Assembly: GCF_013364155.1 (NCBI RefSeq) | Contig: NZ_CP054916.1 | Span: forward strand, 1,735,001-1,799,000 | DNA length: 64,000 nucleotides | Source: Streptomyces sp. NA02950 | GTDB lineage: Bacteria; Actinomycetota; Actinomycetes; Streptomycetales; Streptomycetaceae | Reading direction: 5' to 3' | Part shown: positions 17,551-26,834 of the stretch, one piece after another | How positions within the stretch are numbered: the first letter of the stretch is position 1 | How the letters are laid out: each line of letters starts with the position of its first letter | Notes under the pieces: model-generated | Told to the model about the DNA's origin: nothing | Databases searched by the model: none | The model's input: the letters and a program-made list of their open reading frames with translations, nothing else | Position numbers and translations under genes: made by a program

Positions 17551-19455
17551 ATGGATTTCGGCTCGCAAGGATCGCACGCCCCGGCCGACCTCGCCTGGCT
17601 GAGGGCCGTCGACGCCTACACGATGGGCGCCTACGCACAGGCCGAGGAGGAGTTCCGGGCCGCCGTGCGGCACGACCCCGGTATGGCCGACGCCTGGCTC
17701 GGTCTGCACGCACTGCGCGCCGACACCGCCACCGCGCTGCTGCGGATGTACCGCCACCGCGACCGCTTCGGTGAACAGCGCGCCCGCCACCGCCGTACCC
17801 TCAACTCCTGGTACTGGCTGGGCTGGTGGGTCCAGCCGGTGCTGGAGACCAGCCGTGATCTGCTACTCGCCCACGCCTCCCACTGGCTGGACGGCCGCCA
17901 TGTCCCCGAGCTGGACCGGGCGCTGGCCGGCTGCCCGCCGGTGGAGGCGGACCCCCAGGCCCGTTTTCTGCACGCCTGCCGCGCCTATCTCGTCAAGGAC
18001 TGGGAGCAGTTGGTGCGGCACACCGAACCACTGCTGGACGATCCGCTCCTCGGCATCGAGGCCGGGCTCTTCGGCGGGATGGCCCGGGTCCGGCTGGAGA
18101 TGTTCGGCCAGGCCGAACCGCTGCTCGCCGCCGCCCTGATGCGCTGCCGCAGCGAACAGCCCCAGCGCAAGGAGCTGCGCTACTGGCTCGCCCGCGCCCA
18201 CGAGGGCACCGGGCGCAGCGCCGCCGCGCTCCCCCTGTACCGCGCGGTGCACCGGATCGATCCCACCTTCATGGACACCTCGGCGCGGCTCGCGGCGATA
18301 GCCGAGTCCGACGGGCTGGACGAGCCCGCGGACCTGGCGGCCGTCTCGCTGGCCGGAGTCGGCGGCCAGGACGCGGGCGACCTCCGCGACGGCGCGGCGG
18401 CCGACCCCGACCCGCTGCCCGCCGCCGACCCGGGCGACGGCCGTGAGCTGCGGACGGGCGGCGAGCCCGGACCCGGCGGTGGCGCGGCGCTCCTCGGCGC
18501 CGCCGTGGCGGGTTCCGGCGGCACCCGTGAGCGGTCCGGGACGCCCGCCCAGCCCGGGCCCTCCGATCCGGCGCTGCTGGAGAGCGCGTTGCAGGAGCTG
18601 GAGCGCATGGTCGGCCTGGAGCCGGTCAAGCGGCAGGTGCGGGCGCTGTCCGCACAGCTCCACATGGCGCGGCTGCGCGCCGGGCAGGGCCTGCCGGTCC
18701 AGCCCCCCAAGCGGCACTTCGTCTTCTCCGGCCCCTCCGGCACCGGCAAGACGACCGTGGCCCGCATCCTCGGCCGGGTCTTCTACGCGCTCGGGCTGCT
18801 GGGCGGCGACCATCTGGTGGAGGCAGGGCGCGCCGATCTGGTCGGCGAGTACCTGGGCCAGACGGCCGTGAAGGCCAATGAGCTGATCGACTCGGCACTG
18901 GGCGGAGTGCTTTTCGTGGACGAGGCGTACAGCCTGTCCAACTCCGGCTACAGCAAGGGCGACGCGTACGGCGACGAGGCCCTTCAGGTGCTGCTCAAGC
19001 GCGCCGAGGACAACCGCGACCGGCTGGTGGTCATCCTGGCGGGCTATCCGGAGGGCATGGACCGGCTGCTGGCCGCCAACCCCGGCCTCGGCTCGCGCTT
19101 CACCACCCGGGTGGACTTCCCCAGCTACCGTCCGCTGGAGCTGACCCGCATCGGCGAGGTGCTGGCAGCGGAGAACGGCGATGTGTGGGACGAGGAGGCC
19201 GTGGAGGAGCTGCGCAGCATCAGCGGCCATGTGGTGGACCAGGGCTGGATCGACGAGCTGGGCAACGGCCGCTTCCTGCGCACGCTGTACGAGAAGAGCT
19301 GTGCGTACCGGGATCTGCGGCTGTCCGGATGGACGGGCACCCCGACCCGGGACGATCTGGCCACACTGCGGCTGCCGGATCTGATGCAGGCGTACGGGGA
19401 GGTCCTGTCGGGCCGCGGTCCGATGTACCGCGACCCGCAGGACCCGCTGTCCTGA
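17551..19455 (+). CDS. EccA-like TPR plus AAA+ ATPase
   Basis: A protein of 634 residues. The N-terminal ~265 residues are helical repeats like the TPR half of EccA (type VII secretion). A low-complexity Ala/Gly/Asp linker (~270-345) leads to a CbxX/CfqX AAA+ domain (~350-600) with Walker A GPSGTGKTTVAR, Walker B GGVLFVDEAYSL and sensor/arginine-finger segments ILAGYPEGMDRLL and NPGLGSRF. No other ESX gene is nearby, so it is an orphan EccA-like ATPase. The ATG at 17551 has GGGGGA close upstream; GTG 17536 or 17548 are alternatives. Of the 245 bp between the candidate RNA and this gene, only a weak TACGAT (17488) looks promoter-like. Confidence 0.85.
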   Translation: MDFGSQGSHAPADLAWLRAVDAYTMGAYAQAEEEFRAAVRHDPGMADAWLGLHALRADTATALLRMYRHRDRFGEQRARHRRTLNSWYWLGWWVQPVLETSRDLLLAHASHWLDGRHVPELDRALAGCPPVEADPQARFLHACRAYLVKDWEQLVRHTEPLLDDPLLGIEAGLFGGMARVRLEMFGQAEPLLAAALMRCRSEQPQRKELRYWLARAHEGTGRSAAALPLYRAVHRIDPTFMDTSARLAAIAESDGLDEPADLAAVSLAGVGGQDAGDLRDGAAADPDPLPAADPGDGRELRTGGEPGPGGGAALLGAAVAGSGGTRERSGTPAQPGPSDPALLESALQELERMVGLEPVKRQVRALSAQLHMARLRAGQGLPVQPPKRHFVFSGPSGTGKTTVARILGRVFYALGLLGGDHLVEAGRADLVGEYLGQTAVKANELIDSALGGVLFVDEAYSLSNSGYSKGDAYGDEALQVLLKRAEDNRDRLVVILAGYPEGMDRLLAANPGLGSRFTTRVDFPSYRPLELTRIGEVLAAENGDVWDEEAVEELRSISGHVVDQGWIDELGNGRFLRTLYEKSCAYRDLRLSGWTGTPTRDDLATLRLPDLMQAYGEVLSGRGPMYRDPQDPLS

Positions 19456-19463
19456 CCGCCCCG

Positions 19464-19484
19464 CCGCGCCCCTCAGGGGCGCGG
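19464..19484. terminator. Stem-loop between convergent genes
   Basis: A 9-bp GC stem (19464-19472 with 19476-19484) and a TCA loop, eight bases after the ATPase stop and about 100 bp from the convergent CNNM gene end. Confidence 0.6.
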
Positions 19485-19586
19485 GGCTGTGTCGATGTGC
19501 GGCTCCGCCGCGTGGGCGCGACCAGCCACGGACGCCGCCGCAGCCGGGCGCGCCCCTCATGGCACGTGCCGCGGCGCGTCAGCGCG

Positions 19587-20708
19587 CTAGCGCGCCACCA
19601 TGGCGGGCCGCTCCGCCGGTTCCGTTCCCTTCGGCTCCGCCGAGGCACCGCGCGGCACGGCCACCCGGCGGCGCTTCACGGCCCGGTGGGCGGGGTCCCT
19701 GACCTCGCCGACCAGTATCTCCAGGACGTCCTCCAGGGCCACCAGACCCAGCACCTTCCCCGAGGCGTCGGTGACGGCCGCGAGGTGCGAGGCGGCCCGG
19801 CGCATCACGGTGAGGGCGTCGTCGAGGGGCAGCTCCGCGCGCAGGGTCTCGATCGGCCGCCAGACCCGCTGCGGTACGGCGCGCTCCGGGAACTCCAGGT
19901 CCAGGACGTCCTTCACATGCAGATAGCCCATGAAGGCACCGCCGGGGCCGCGCACCGGGAAGCGCGAGTAGCCGGTCCGTACGGTCAGCTCCTCGATCTG
20001 CCGCGGGGTGACCGAGGGGTCGACGGTGACCAGGCCCGCCCGGTCGAGCAGCACATCGGTGACCGGGCGGCTGCCCAGTTCCAGGGCGTCGGCGAGCCGC
20101 TCGTGCTCACCGGGCTCGAGCAGTCCGGCCTGCCGGGAGTCCTCCACCAGATGGGTCAGCTGCTCACTGGTGAAGACCGCCTCGACCTCGTCCTTGGGCT
20201 CGACCCGGAACAGCCGCAGCACCAGCCGGGCACAGGCCCCGAGCGCCGCGGTGACCGGGCGGCACAGCCGGGCGAAGCCGACCAGGCCGGGGCCGAGCCA
20301 CAGCGCGGTCTTCTCGGGCGCCGCCATGGCCAGGTTCTTCGGCACCATCTCGCCGATGACCAGATGGAGGAAGACCACGACGGCGAGCGCGATGGCGTAG
20401 CCGAAGGGGTGGACCAACTGGGCGGGCAGATGGACGGCGTGGAAGACCGGCTCCAGCAGATGGGCGACGGTCGGCTCGGCGACCGCGCCGAGGGTCAGCG
20501 AGCAGACGGTGATGCCGAACTGGGCGGCCGCCATCATCTGCGGCAGGTTCTCCAGACCGGTCAGCACCGTACGGGCGCGACCGGAGCCCTCGGCCGCACG
20601 CGGCTCGATCTGGCTGCGGCGCACCGAGACGAGGGCGAACTCGGCGCCCACGAAGAAGCCGTTGGCGAGGACGAGCAGGGCGGCGAAGAGCAGTTGGACG
20701 AGACTCAT
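19587..20708 (-). CDS. CNNM/CorC-family membrane protein with CBS pair (downstream copy)
   Basis: A protein of 373 residues. The N-terminal DUF21/CNNM membrane domain (LVLANGFFVGAEFALVSVRR, then VIGEMVPKNLAM) is followed by two CBS domains (~200-330) ending in LEDVLEILVGEVRD. Family members act in magnesium/cobalt or other divalent-cation efflux. The CorC_HlyC C-terminal domain seen in the partner protein is absent here. Its start overlaps the stop of the upstream paralogue by four bases, so the two are translationally coupled and may work as a heteromer. Confidence 0.9.
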   Translation of the reverse strand: MSLVQLLFAALLVLANGFFVGAEFALVSVRRSQIEPRAAEGSGRARTVLTGLENLPQMMAAAQFGITVCSLTLGAVAEPTVAHLLEPVFHAVHLPAQLVHPFGYAIALAVVVFLHLVIGEMVPKNLAMAAPEKTALWLGPGLVGFARLCRPVTAALGACARLVLRLFRVEPKDEVEAVFTSEQLTHLVEDSRQAGLLEPGEHERLADALELGSRPVTDVLLDRAGLVTVDPSVTPRQIEELTVRTGYSRFPVRGPGGAFMGYLHVKDVLDLEFPERAVPQRVWRPIETLRAELPLDDALTVMRRAASHLAAVTDASGKVLGLVALEDVLEILVGEVRDPAHRAVKRRRVAVPRGASAEPKGTEPAERPAMVAR

Positions 20709-22120
20709 CGCTCGGTCCCCTTCCCGGCGGCGGTACCGGCGGCCGTACTGGCAGCCGGACAGGTGACGGTGGCGGCGGTGCCCGCCTGCCCCACCGGCGT
20801 ACCCGTCTTGGTGCGGACGATGCGTACCAGCTCCGCCCGGTGGTGGCCGACCTGCCGGACGGCCAGTTTCCAGCCGGGCAGTTCGGCGGTGTCGCCGGGG
20901 GCGGGGATCCGCGTCAGCAGGTCGGCGACGAGTCCGGCGACGGTCTCGTACGGCCCGTCGGGTGCCTCCAGGCCGATCCGGCGCAGGGCGTCGACGCGGC
21001 AGCCGCCGTCGGCGTCCCAGGCGTGACGGCCGTCCTCGGTGACGATCTGGATCAGGTCGGGCATATCGGCGTCTTCGTCGTCGTGTTCGTCGCGGACCTC
21101 GCCGACCAGTTCCTCGACGATGTCCTCCAGGGTGACGACGCCCGCCGTACCGCCGTACTCGTCGACGACCACGGCTATCGGCTGCTCGCTGCGGAGCTGC
21201 TCCAGCAGCGGCTGGACCGGCAGGGTCTCCGGCACCAGCAGCGGGGGCTGGGCGATCCCGCCCACGGGGGTGCGCAGCCGGTCGTGCGCGGGCACCGCGA
21301 GGGCGTCCTTGAGGTGCACCATCCCGATGACCTCGTCGAGGCGTTCGCGGTAGACCGGGAAGCGGGAGAGCCCGGTGGCGCGGGTGAGGTTGAGCACGTC
21401 CTCGGCGGTCGCCGTGGACTGAAGGGCGCTCACCCGGACCCGCGGGGTCATCACGTGCTGGGCGGTGAGATCGCCCAGCGACAGGGTCCGGACGAACAGA
21501 TCGGCGGTGTCCTGCTCGATCGCGCCGGCCCGCGCCGAGTGGCGGGCGAGCGAGACCAGCTCACCGGGGGTGCGGGCGGAGGCCAGCTCCTCGGTGGGCT
21601 CCACGCCCAGCATCCGCACCAGCCGGTTGGCGACCGTGTTGAGCAGGGCGATGACCGGCCGGAAGAAGCGGGCGAAGGCGTGCTGCGGGCCCGCGACGAA
21701 CCGGGCGACCTGGAGCGGCCGCGAGACGGCCCAGTTCTTGGGCACCAGCTCGCCGATGACCATCTGGACGGCGGACGCCACCAGCATGCCGATGACAACG
21801 GCCACCCCGGACACGGCTCCGTGCGGCAGTCCGGCGGCCTCCAGCGGCACGGTCAGCAGATGGCCGAGCGCGGGCTCGGCCAGCATGCCGACCACCAGGG
21901 AGGTGATGGTGATGCCCAGCTGGGTGCCGGAGAGCTGGAAGGACAGCTCGCGGAGCGCCTCGACGACGGTGCGGGCGCGCCGGTCGCCCTCGTCGGCGGC
22001 GCGTTCGGCGTCCGGTCGCTCGACGGTGACCAGGCCGAATTCCGCCGCTACGAAGAAGCCGTTGGCGAGGATGAGAACGAGGGCCGCGGAGAGCAGCAGA
22101 AGGGACTGGGTGGTGCTCAT
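20705..22120 (-). CDS. CNNM/CorC-family membrane protein with CBS pair and CorC_HlyC domain (upstream copy)
   Basis: A protein of 471 residues: DUF21/CNNM membrane domain (ILANGFFVAAEFGLVTVER, then IGELVPKNWAVS), two CBS domains with VVDEYGGTAGVVTLEDIVEE, and a C-terminal CorC_HlyC domain (~350-450). Divalent-cation transport or efflux is the expected role. AAGGCGG precedes the ATG. The 240 bp upstream, before the PH-domain gene, holds no gene that I can support. Confidence 0.9.
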   Translation of the reverse strand: MSTTQSLLLLSAALVLILANGFFVAAEFGLVTVERPDAERAADEGDRRARTVVEALRELSFQLSGTQLGITITSLVVGMLAEPALGHLLTVPLEAAGLPHGAVSGVAVVIGMLVASAVQMVIGELVPKNWAVSRPLQVARFVAGPQHAFARFFRPVIALLNTVANRLVRMLGVEPTEELASARTPGELVSLARHSARAGAIEQDTADLFVRTLSLGDLTAQHVMTPRVRVSALQSTATAEDVLNLTRATGLSRFPVYRERLDEVIGMVHLKDALAVPAHDRLRTPVGGIAQPPLLVPETLPVQPLLEQLRSEQPIAVVVDEYGGTAGVVTLEDIVEELVGEVRDEHDDEDADMPDLIQIVTEDGRHAWDADGGCRVDALRRIGLEAPDGPYETVAGLVADLLTRIPAPGDTAELPGWKLAVRQVGHHRAELVRIVRTKTGTPVGQAGTAATVTCPAASTAAGTAAGKGTER

Positions 22121-22363
22121 GCCGCCGCCTTCTGGCCGGCGGCGGCGCAGGTACTACAGGACGATCCGTCCATCTGCGGAGGGAGTCACTCCTCGGGTCG
22201 CAGGGGAGCCCGCCGGCCGCGCGGGGCGCGCGAACAGGAGATGGCGGGGCGGGGCACCGTTCGGCCCCGGCAACAGGGTAATCAAGGATGGGGCGTCACG
22301 GGCAGGCCCCTCGGGCCGACGGAGCGCCGCCCGGCCGCCGCGGACCGGCCGCGGAGGCCCGGA

Positions 22364-22819
22364 TCAGGCCGATTCACCGCCCGTGCCGTGCTTCTCGGCC
22401 AGGGCCCGCAGCGCCCGCGCGTCGTTGATGGCCCGCTCCTTGGCGATGCCCGGCTGGATGCCCATGGCGGGCAGGCTGGTGCCGTCCGCGAGGTCCAGGA
22501 AGACCCATGGATCGCCGGGCCGCAGATTGACCCGGAGCACCTCCGCCCACTCCAGACGGCGCTTGGTGGTGAGGTTGACCACCGTCACCCCGTCCGTGTC
22601 GGCCACCACCTTGGGGCGGCTGAGCAGCACCAGCACCCCGAAGAAGATCAGGCCGGTGATGACGAAGCTGGCCTTCTCCCCCGGGCTCAGGCGCTCCAGG
22701 AGCAGTCCGACCGCGGTGAGCGCGATGACAACGGCGGTGCCGACGGTCATCAGGACCGCCCGGGTCCTGGTCGGCCGGAAGGTGACGGGCAGGGCGGGCA
22801 GGGGCGCGGCGGAGGACAC
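22364..22819 (-). CDS. PH-domain (bPH) membrane protein
   Basis: A protein of 151 residues. Two hydrophobic segments at ~20-38 and ~50-66 are followed by a bacterial PH-like domain (SRPKVVADTDGVTVVNLTTK, RLEWAEVLRV). This arrangement is common in actinobacteria and its function is unknown. It lies 62 bp after hisG on the same strand and could be the last gene of the rib-his transcription unit. Confidence 0.85.
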   Translation of the reverse strand: MSSAAPLPALPVTFRPTRTRAVLMTVGTAVVIALTAVGLLLERLSPGEKASFVITGLIFFGVLVLLSRPKVVADTDGVTVVNLTTKRRLEWAEVLRVNLRPGDPWVFLDLADGTSLPAMGIQPGIAKERAINDARALRALAEKHGTGGESA

Positions 22820-22881
22820 GTGGTCGGTCTCTCGTGGGAAGCGGGTGGGCGGGGCGGGCGCGGTGGCCGTGATGGCCGCGG

Positions 22882-23730
22882 TCAGAGCCGACAGGCGTGG
22901 ATCCCGGTGGTGAGGATCGCCCGGGCCCCCAGGTCGTACAGCTCGTCCATGATCCGCTGGGCGTCCTTGGAGGGGACCATCGAGCGGACCGCGACCCAGC
23001 CCTCGTGGTGCAGCGGGGAGACGGTGGGCGACTCCAGGCCGGGGGTGAGCGCCACGGCGCGCTCGACGTGCTCGACGCGGATGTCGTAGTCCATCATCAC
23101 GTAGCGCCGGGCCACCAGGACGCCCTGCATCCGGCGCAGGAACTGCTGCACCTTGGGGTCGTCCGCGGGGGCGCCGGTACGGCGGATGACCACGGCCTCC
23201 GACTGGAGGATCGGCTCGCCGATGATCTCCAGACCGGCGTTGCGCAGGGTGGTCCCGGTCTCGACGACATCCGCGATGATCTCGGCGACCCCGAGCTGGA
23301 TGGCGGTCTCGACGGCCCCGTCGAGGTGGACCACCGCGGCGTCCACCCCGTGGTCGGCGAGGTGCTTGGTGACCAGTCCGGCGAAGGAGGTGGCCACCGT
23401 CATCCCGCCGAACTCGCTGACGTCCTTGGCGGTGCCGGGGAGGGTCGCGTAGCGGAAGGTGGACCCGGCGAAGCCGAGCTGCATGATCTCCTCGGCCTGG
23501 GAGCCGGAGTCCAGCAGCAGATCGCGACCGGTGATGCCGATGTCGAGCCGGCCGGAGCCGACGTAGACGGCGATGTCACGGGGGCGCAGGAAGAAGAACT
23601 CCACGTCGTTGTCGGAGTCGACGAGGACGAGCTCCTTGCGGTCCTTGCGCTGCCGGTAGCCCGCCTCATGGAGCATCGCCGACGCAGGCTCGGACAGTGA
23701 ACCCTTGTTGGGGACGGCGATGCGCAGCAT
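22882..23730 (-). CDS. hisG: ATP phosphoribosyltransferase, long form
   Basis: A protein of 282 residues, the HisG-L type with its own regulatory C-terminal domain ([20 protein letters not shown] onward, where histidine feedback acts). It catalyses the first step of histidine synthesis, joining ATP and PRPP. The N-terminus [15 protein letters not shown] and the PRPP-loop region [16 protein letters not shown] are clear. The ATG at 23730 has GAAGGA upstream; 22 more in-frame codons do not match the family. It is 88 bp after hisE. Confidence 0.97.
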   Translation of the reverse strand: MLRIAVPNKGSLSEPASAMLHEAGYRQRKDRKELVLVDSDNDVEFFFLRPRDIAVYVGSGRLDIGITGRDLLLDSGSQAEEIMQLGFAGSTFRYATLPGTAKDVSEFGGMTVATSFAGLVTKHLADHGVDAAVVHLDGAVETAIQLGVAEIIADVVETGTTLRNAGLEIIGEPILQSEAVVIRRTGAPADDPKVQQFLRRMQGVLVARRYVMMDYDIRVEHVERAVALTPGLESPTVSPLHHEGWVAVRSMVPSKDAQRIMDELYDLGARAILTTGIHACRL

Positions 23731-23818
23731 GAGAGTTCTTTCCTTCGGTAGCGATCGGTTGCGAGGGGGTGGCACGGGCCCCGGGGTCCCGGACACCCGA
23801 GGCTCAGGGACGGACGGC

Positions 23819-24091
23819 TCAGAGATGAGCGTAGACGTCGTCGAGGGAGATGCCCTTGGCGACCATCATCACCTGAAGGTGGTAGAGGAGCTGCGAGATC
23901 TCCTCTGCGGCCGCCGCGTCGCTCTCGTACTCGGCGGCCATCCACACCTCGGCGGCCTCCTCCACCACCTTCTTGCCGATGGCGTGCACACCGGACTGGA
24001 GCAGCTCGGCGGTGCGGGAGGTGGCGGGGTCGGCCGTGGCGGCCTTCTGCTGGAGCTCGGCGAAGAGCTCCTCGAACGTCTTGTTGGCCAT
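23819..24091 (-). CDS. hisE: Phosphoribosyl-ATP pyrophosphatase
   Basis: A protein of 90 residues, a full-length stand-alone HisE with the metal-binding [17 protein letters not shown] helix. It carries out the second step of histidine synthesis, directly before the hisG product's neighbour in the pathway. It starts at an ATG at 24091, 36 bp after the ribH stop, so riboflavin and histidine genes run together on this strand. Confidence 0.96.
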   Translation of the reverse strand: MANKTFEELFAELQQKAATADPATSRTAELLQSGVHAIGKKVVEEAAEVWMAAEYESDAAAAEEISQLLYHLQVMMVAKGISLDDVYAHL

Positions 24092-24127
24092 GATGCCCGT
24101 CATCCTACTGGTGCGGGCCGGTCCGGT

Positions 24128-24613
24128 TCAGCGCCAGGGTTCGGCGACCGAGCGCAGGGTGGCGGCGGTGGCGACGGCGGCGGTGACCGCCTCGTGGCCC
24201 TTGTCCTCGCTGGATCCGGCGATCCCGGCGCGGTCGAGGGCCTGCTCCTCGGTGTCGCAGGTCAGCACGCCGAAGCCGATGGGGACCCCGCTGTCCACGC
24301 TGACCCGGGTGAGGCCCTGGGTGACGCCCTGGCACACGTAGTCGAAGTGGGGGGTGCCGCCGCGGATGACCACCCCGAGGGCCACGATCGCGTCGTAGCC
24401 GCGTCCCGCCAGGACCTTGGCGACCACCGGCAGCTCGAAGCTGCCCGGCACCCGCAGCACGGTGGGCTCGGAGATGCCGAGTTCACCGAGGGCGCGCAGG
24501 GCGCCGTCGACCAGCCCGTCCATCACCTTCTCGTGCCACTGGGCGGCGATGACGGCCACCCGCAGGTCGCCGCAGTTCTTCACGGACAGTTCGGGGGCAC
24601 CCTTACCGCTCAC
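24128..24613 (-). CDS. ribH: 6,7-dimethyl-8-ribityllumazine synthase
   Basis: A protein of 161 residues, the standard length. It condenses 3,4-dihydroxybutanone phosphate with the ribityl-aminouracil. Motifs: [27 protein letters not shown] with the catalytic His, and the tail region EDKGHEAV. The GTG at 24613 has GAGGAGAGAC before it; an earlier ATG in frame would add unrelated residues. It is 94 bp downstream of ribAB. Confidence 0.97.
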   Translation of the reverse strand: MSGKGAPELSVKNCGDLRVAVIAAQWHEKVMDGLVDGALRALGELGISEPTVLRVPGSFELPVVAKVLAGRGYDAIVALGVVIRGGTPHFDYVCQGVTQGLTRVSVDSGVPIGFGVLTCDTEEQALDRAGIAGSSEDKGHEAVTAAVATAATLRSVAEPWR

Positions 24614-24707
24614 GTCTCTCCTCGGTGCGTTTCTTGCCCTCGTACGGGGATGTACGGGTCGTTCTGATCGGATTTTTACCGGTGTTGCCGTATGCGGCGC
24701 GGCCCGG

Positions 24708-26060
24708 CTACTGGTTACCGCACGCGGACACGGGTTCGGCGCGATCGCCGTCCAGCCAGGGCAGGTCATGCCCCATCCGGTCCCGCTTGGTCCGCAGATA
24801 CCGCAGATTGTGCTCCCCGGCCTGGACCGGCATCGGCTCCCGGCCGAGGACCCGCAGTCCGTGGCGGACCAGGGCCGTGGTCTTCTCGGGGTTGTTGGTC
24901 ATCAGCCGCAGGGAGCGCACCCCGAGGTCGGTGAGGATCTCCGCGCCCGCGGCGTAGTCCCGCGCGTCGGCGGGCAGCCCCAGCTCCAGATTGGCGTCCA
25001 GGGTGTCCCGGCCGAGCTCCTGGAGCTGGTACGCGCGCAGCTTGGACAGCAGCCCGATACCGCGCCCTTCGTGGCCGCGCAGATAGAGCACCACACCGCG
25101 GCCCTCGGCGGCGACCCGCTCCAGCGAGGCGTGCAGCTGGGGGCCGCAGTCGCAGCGCAGCGAGTGGAAGACATCGCCGGTGAGGCATTCGGAGTGGACC
25201 CGCACCAGCACGTCCTCGCCGTCGCCGAGTTCGCCGTGGACGAGGGCGATGTGCTCGACGCCGTCGGCGGTGGAGCGGTAGCCGTACGCCTGGAAGTCGC
25301 CGAAGGCGGTGGGCAGCCGGGTCTTGGCCTCGCGCCGCACGGCGGGCTCCAGCGCCTTGCGGTGGGCGATCAGGTTCTCGATGGAGATGATCGCCAGATC
25401 GTGCTTACGGGCGAAGGTGACCAGGTCGGGCAGGCGCAGCATCGCGCCGTCCTCGCCCGCGATCTCGACGATCGCGGCGGCCGGGCGCAGCCCCGCGAGC
25501 CGGGCCAGGTCGACCCCGGCCTCGGTGTGACCGTCGCGGGCGAGCACCCCGCCCGGGCGGGCGCGGAGCGGGAAGATGTGGCCGGGGCGCGCGAAGTCGC
25601 CGGGGGTGCTGTGCGGATCGGCCAGCAGCCGCAGGGTGGTGGCCCGGTCGGCGGCGGAGATACCGGTGCTGACGCCGTGCTCGGCGGTGGCGTCGACCGA
25701 GACGGTGAACGCGGTACGCATGGACTCGGAGTTCTGCTCCACCATCTGGGGCAGTTCCAGCCGGTCGAGGTCGGTGCCCGCAAGAGTGGCGCAGATCAGC
25801 CCGCGGCACTCGGACATCATGAAGGCGACGATCTCGGGGGTGATCTTCTCGGCGGCGACGATGAGATCGCCCTCGTTCTCCCGGTCCTCGTCGTCCACGA
25901 CCACGACGGGGCGGCCCGCGGCGATGTCGGCGACGGCCCGCTCGACGGAGTCCAGCGCCAGTTCGTCGGGCCACGCCCCGGCGGCGCGCAGGGGCGCGGG
26001 GGTTGTGGTCGGCTGCGGCTCGGCGGTGTGCGGCTCGGTCTCCGCGTATGCCTCGCTCAT
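24708..26060 (-). CDS. ribAB: Bifunctional DHBP synthase / GTP cyclohydrolase II
   Basis: A protein of 450 residues. The N-terminal RibB half makes 3,4-dihydroxybutanone phosphate ([11 protein letters not shown] acidic metal loop, SEC and [14 protein letters not shown]). The C-terminal RibA half opens GTP (zinc ligands in [17 protein letters not shown], then [11 protein letters not shown]). The ATG at 26060 is supported by GGAAGGAG. The same frame is open back to an ATG at 26159, overlapping the ribE stop by four bases; those 33 extra residues have no counterpart in RibAB that I know. Confidence 0.96.
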   Translation of the reverse strand: MSEAYAETEPHTAEPQPTTTPAPLRAAGAWPDELALDSVERAVADIAAGRPVVVVDDEDRENEGDLIVAAEKITPEIVAFMMSECRGLICATLAGTDLDRLELPQMVEQNSESMRTAFTVSVDATAEHGVSTGISAADRATTLRLLADPHSTPGDFARPGHIFPLRARPGGVLARDGHTEAGVDLARLAGLRPAAAIVEIAGEDGAMLRLPDLVTFARKHDLAIISIENLIAHRKALEPAVRREAKTRLPTAFGDFQAYGYRSTADGVEHIALVHGELGDGEDVLVRVHSECLTGDVFHSLRCDCGPQLHASLERVAAEGRGVVLYLRGHEGRGIGLLSKLRAYQLQELGRDTLDANLELGLPADARDYAAGAEILTDLGVRSLRLMTNNPEKTTALVRHGLRVLGREPMPVQAGEHNLRYLRTKRDRMGHDLPWLDGDRAEPVSACGNQ

Positions 26061-26155
26061 GGCACTCCTTCCAAGGACGGGCGCGCTCGGGACGGGCACG
26101 CCCGTGGCCTCGCGGTGGATCGGTCCGGACCCGGCGACCAGCCGGTCGAGGGCGG

Positions 26156-26833
26156 TCATGAGACGGCCTCCCCGTCGGTGGTTCCGGACGCGCGGGCGGG
26201 TGTGGGGCCGGGGGTGGCGGCGGGGCCGTGGGCGCGGTCGCCGAGCATCCGCTCGACGTACTTGGCGACCACGTCCACCTCGAGGTTGACCGGGTCTCCG
26301 GTCTGCTTGACGCCGAGGGTGGTGAGGGCGAGCGTCGTCGGGATCAGGCTGACGGTGAAGTAGTCCAGGCCCGCGTCCACCACGGTCAGGCTGATGCCGT
26401 CGACGGTGATGGAGCCCTTCTCCACGACGTAGCGGCTCAGATCGGCGGGGAGCGAGATCCTGACGGTCTCCCAGTGCTCGGAGAGCTTGCGCTCGACGAT
26501 GGTGCCGGTGCCGTCGACATGGCCCTGGACGATATGGCCGCCGAGCCGCCCGCCGAGCGCCATGGGGCGCTCCAGGTTGACGCGGGAGCCCACGGCGAGC
26601 GCGCCGAGACTGGAGCGGTTCAGGGTCTCGGCCATCACATCGGCGCTGAACTCGCCGCCCGCGGAGCCCTCGTCGAGGTCCACGACGGTGAGACAGACGC
26701 CGTTGACCGCGATGGAGTCGCCGTGCTTCGCACCGTCGGTGACGACGGGGCCGCGCACCTGGAAGCGGGAGGCGTCGCCCAGGTTCTCGATGGCGACGAT
26801 CTCACCCAGTTCTTCGACAATTCCGGTGAACAC
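26156..26833 (-). CDS. ribE: Riboflavin synthase, alpha subunit
   Basis: A protein of 225 residues built of two lumazine-binding barrels, each starting with a related pattern ([24 protein letters not shown]). It dismutates two lumazines to riboflavin. The tail after ~205 is Pro/Ala-rich and probably disordered. It starts one base after the ribD stop codon, so it is tightly coupled to ribD. Confidence 0.96.
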   Translation of the reverse strand: MFTGIVEELGEIVAIENLGDASRFQVRGPVVTDGAKHGDSIAVNGVCLTVVDLDEGSAGGEFSADVMAETLNRSSLGALAVGSRVNLERPMALGGRLGGHIVQGHVDGTGTIVERKLSEHWETVRISLPADLSRYVVEKGSITVDGISLTVVDAGLDYFTVSLIPTTLALTTLGVKQTGDPVNLEVDVVAKYVERMLGDRAHGPAATPGPTPARASGTTDGEAVS

Positions 26834-26834
26834 T

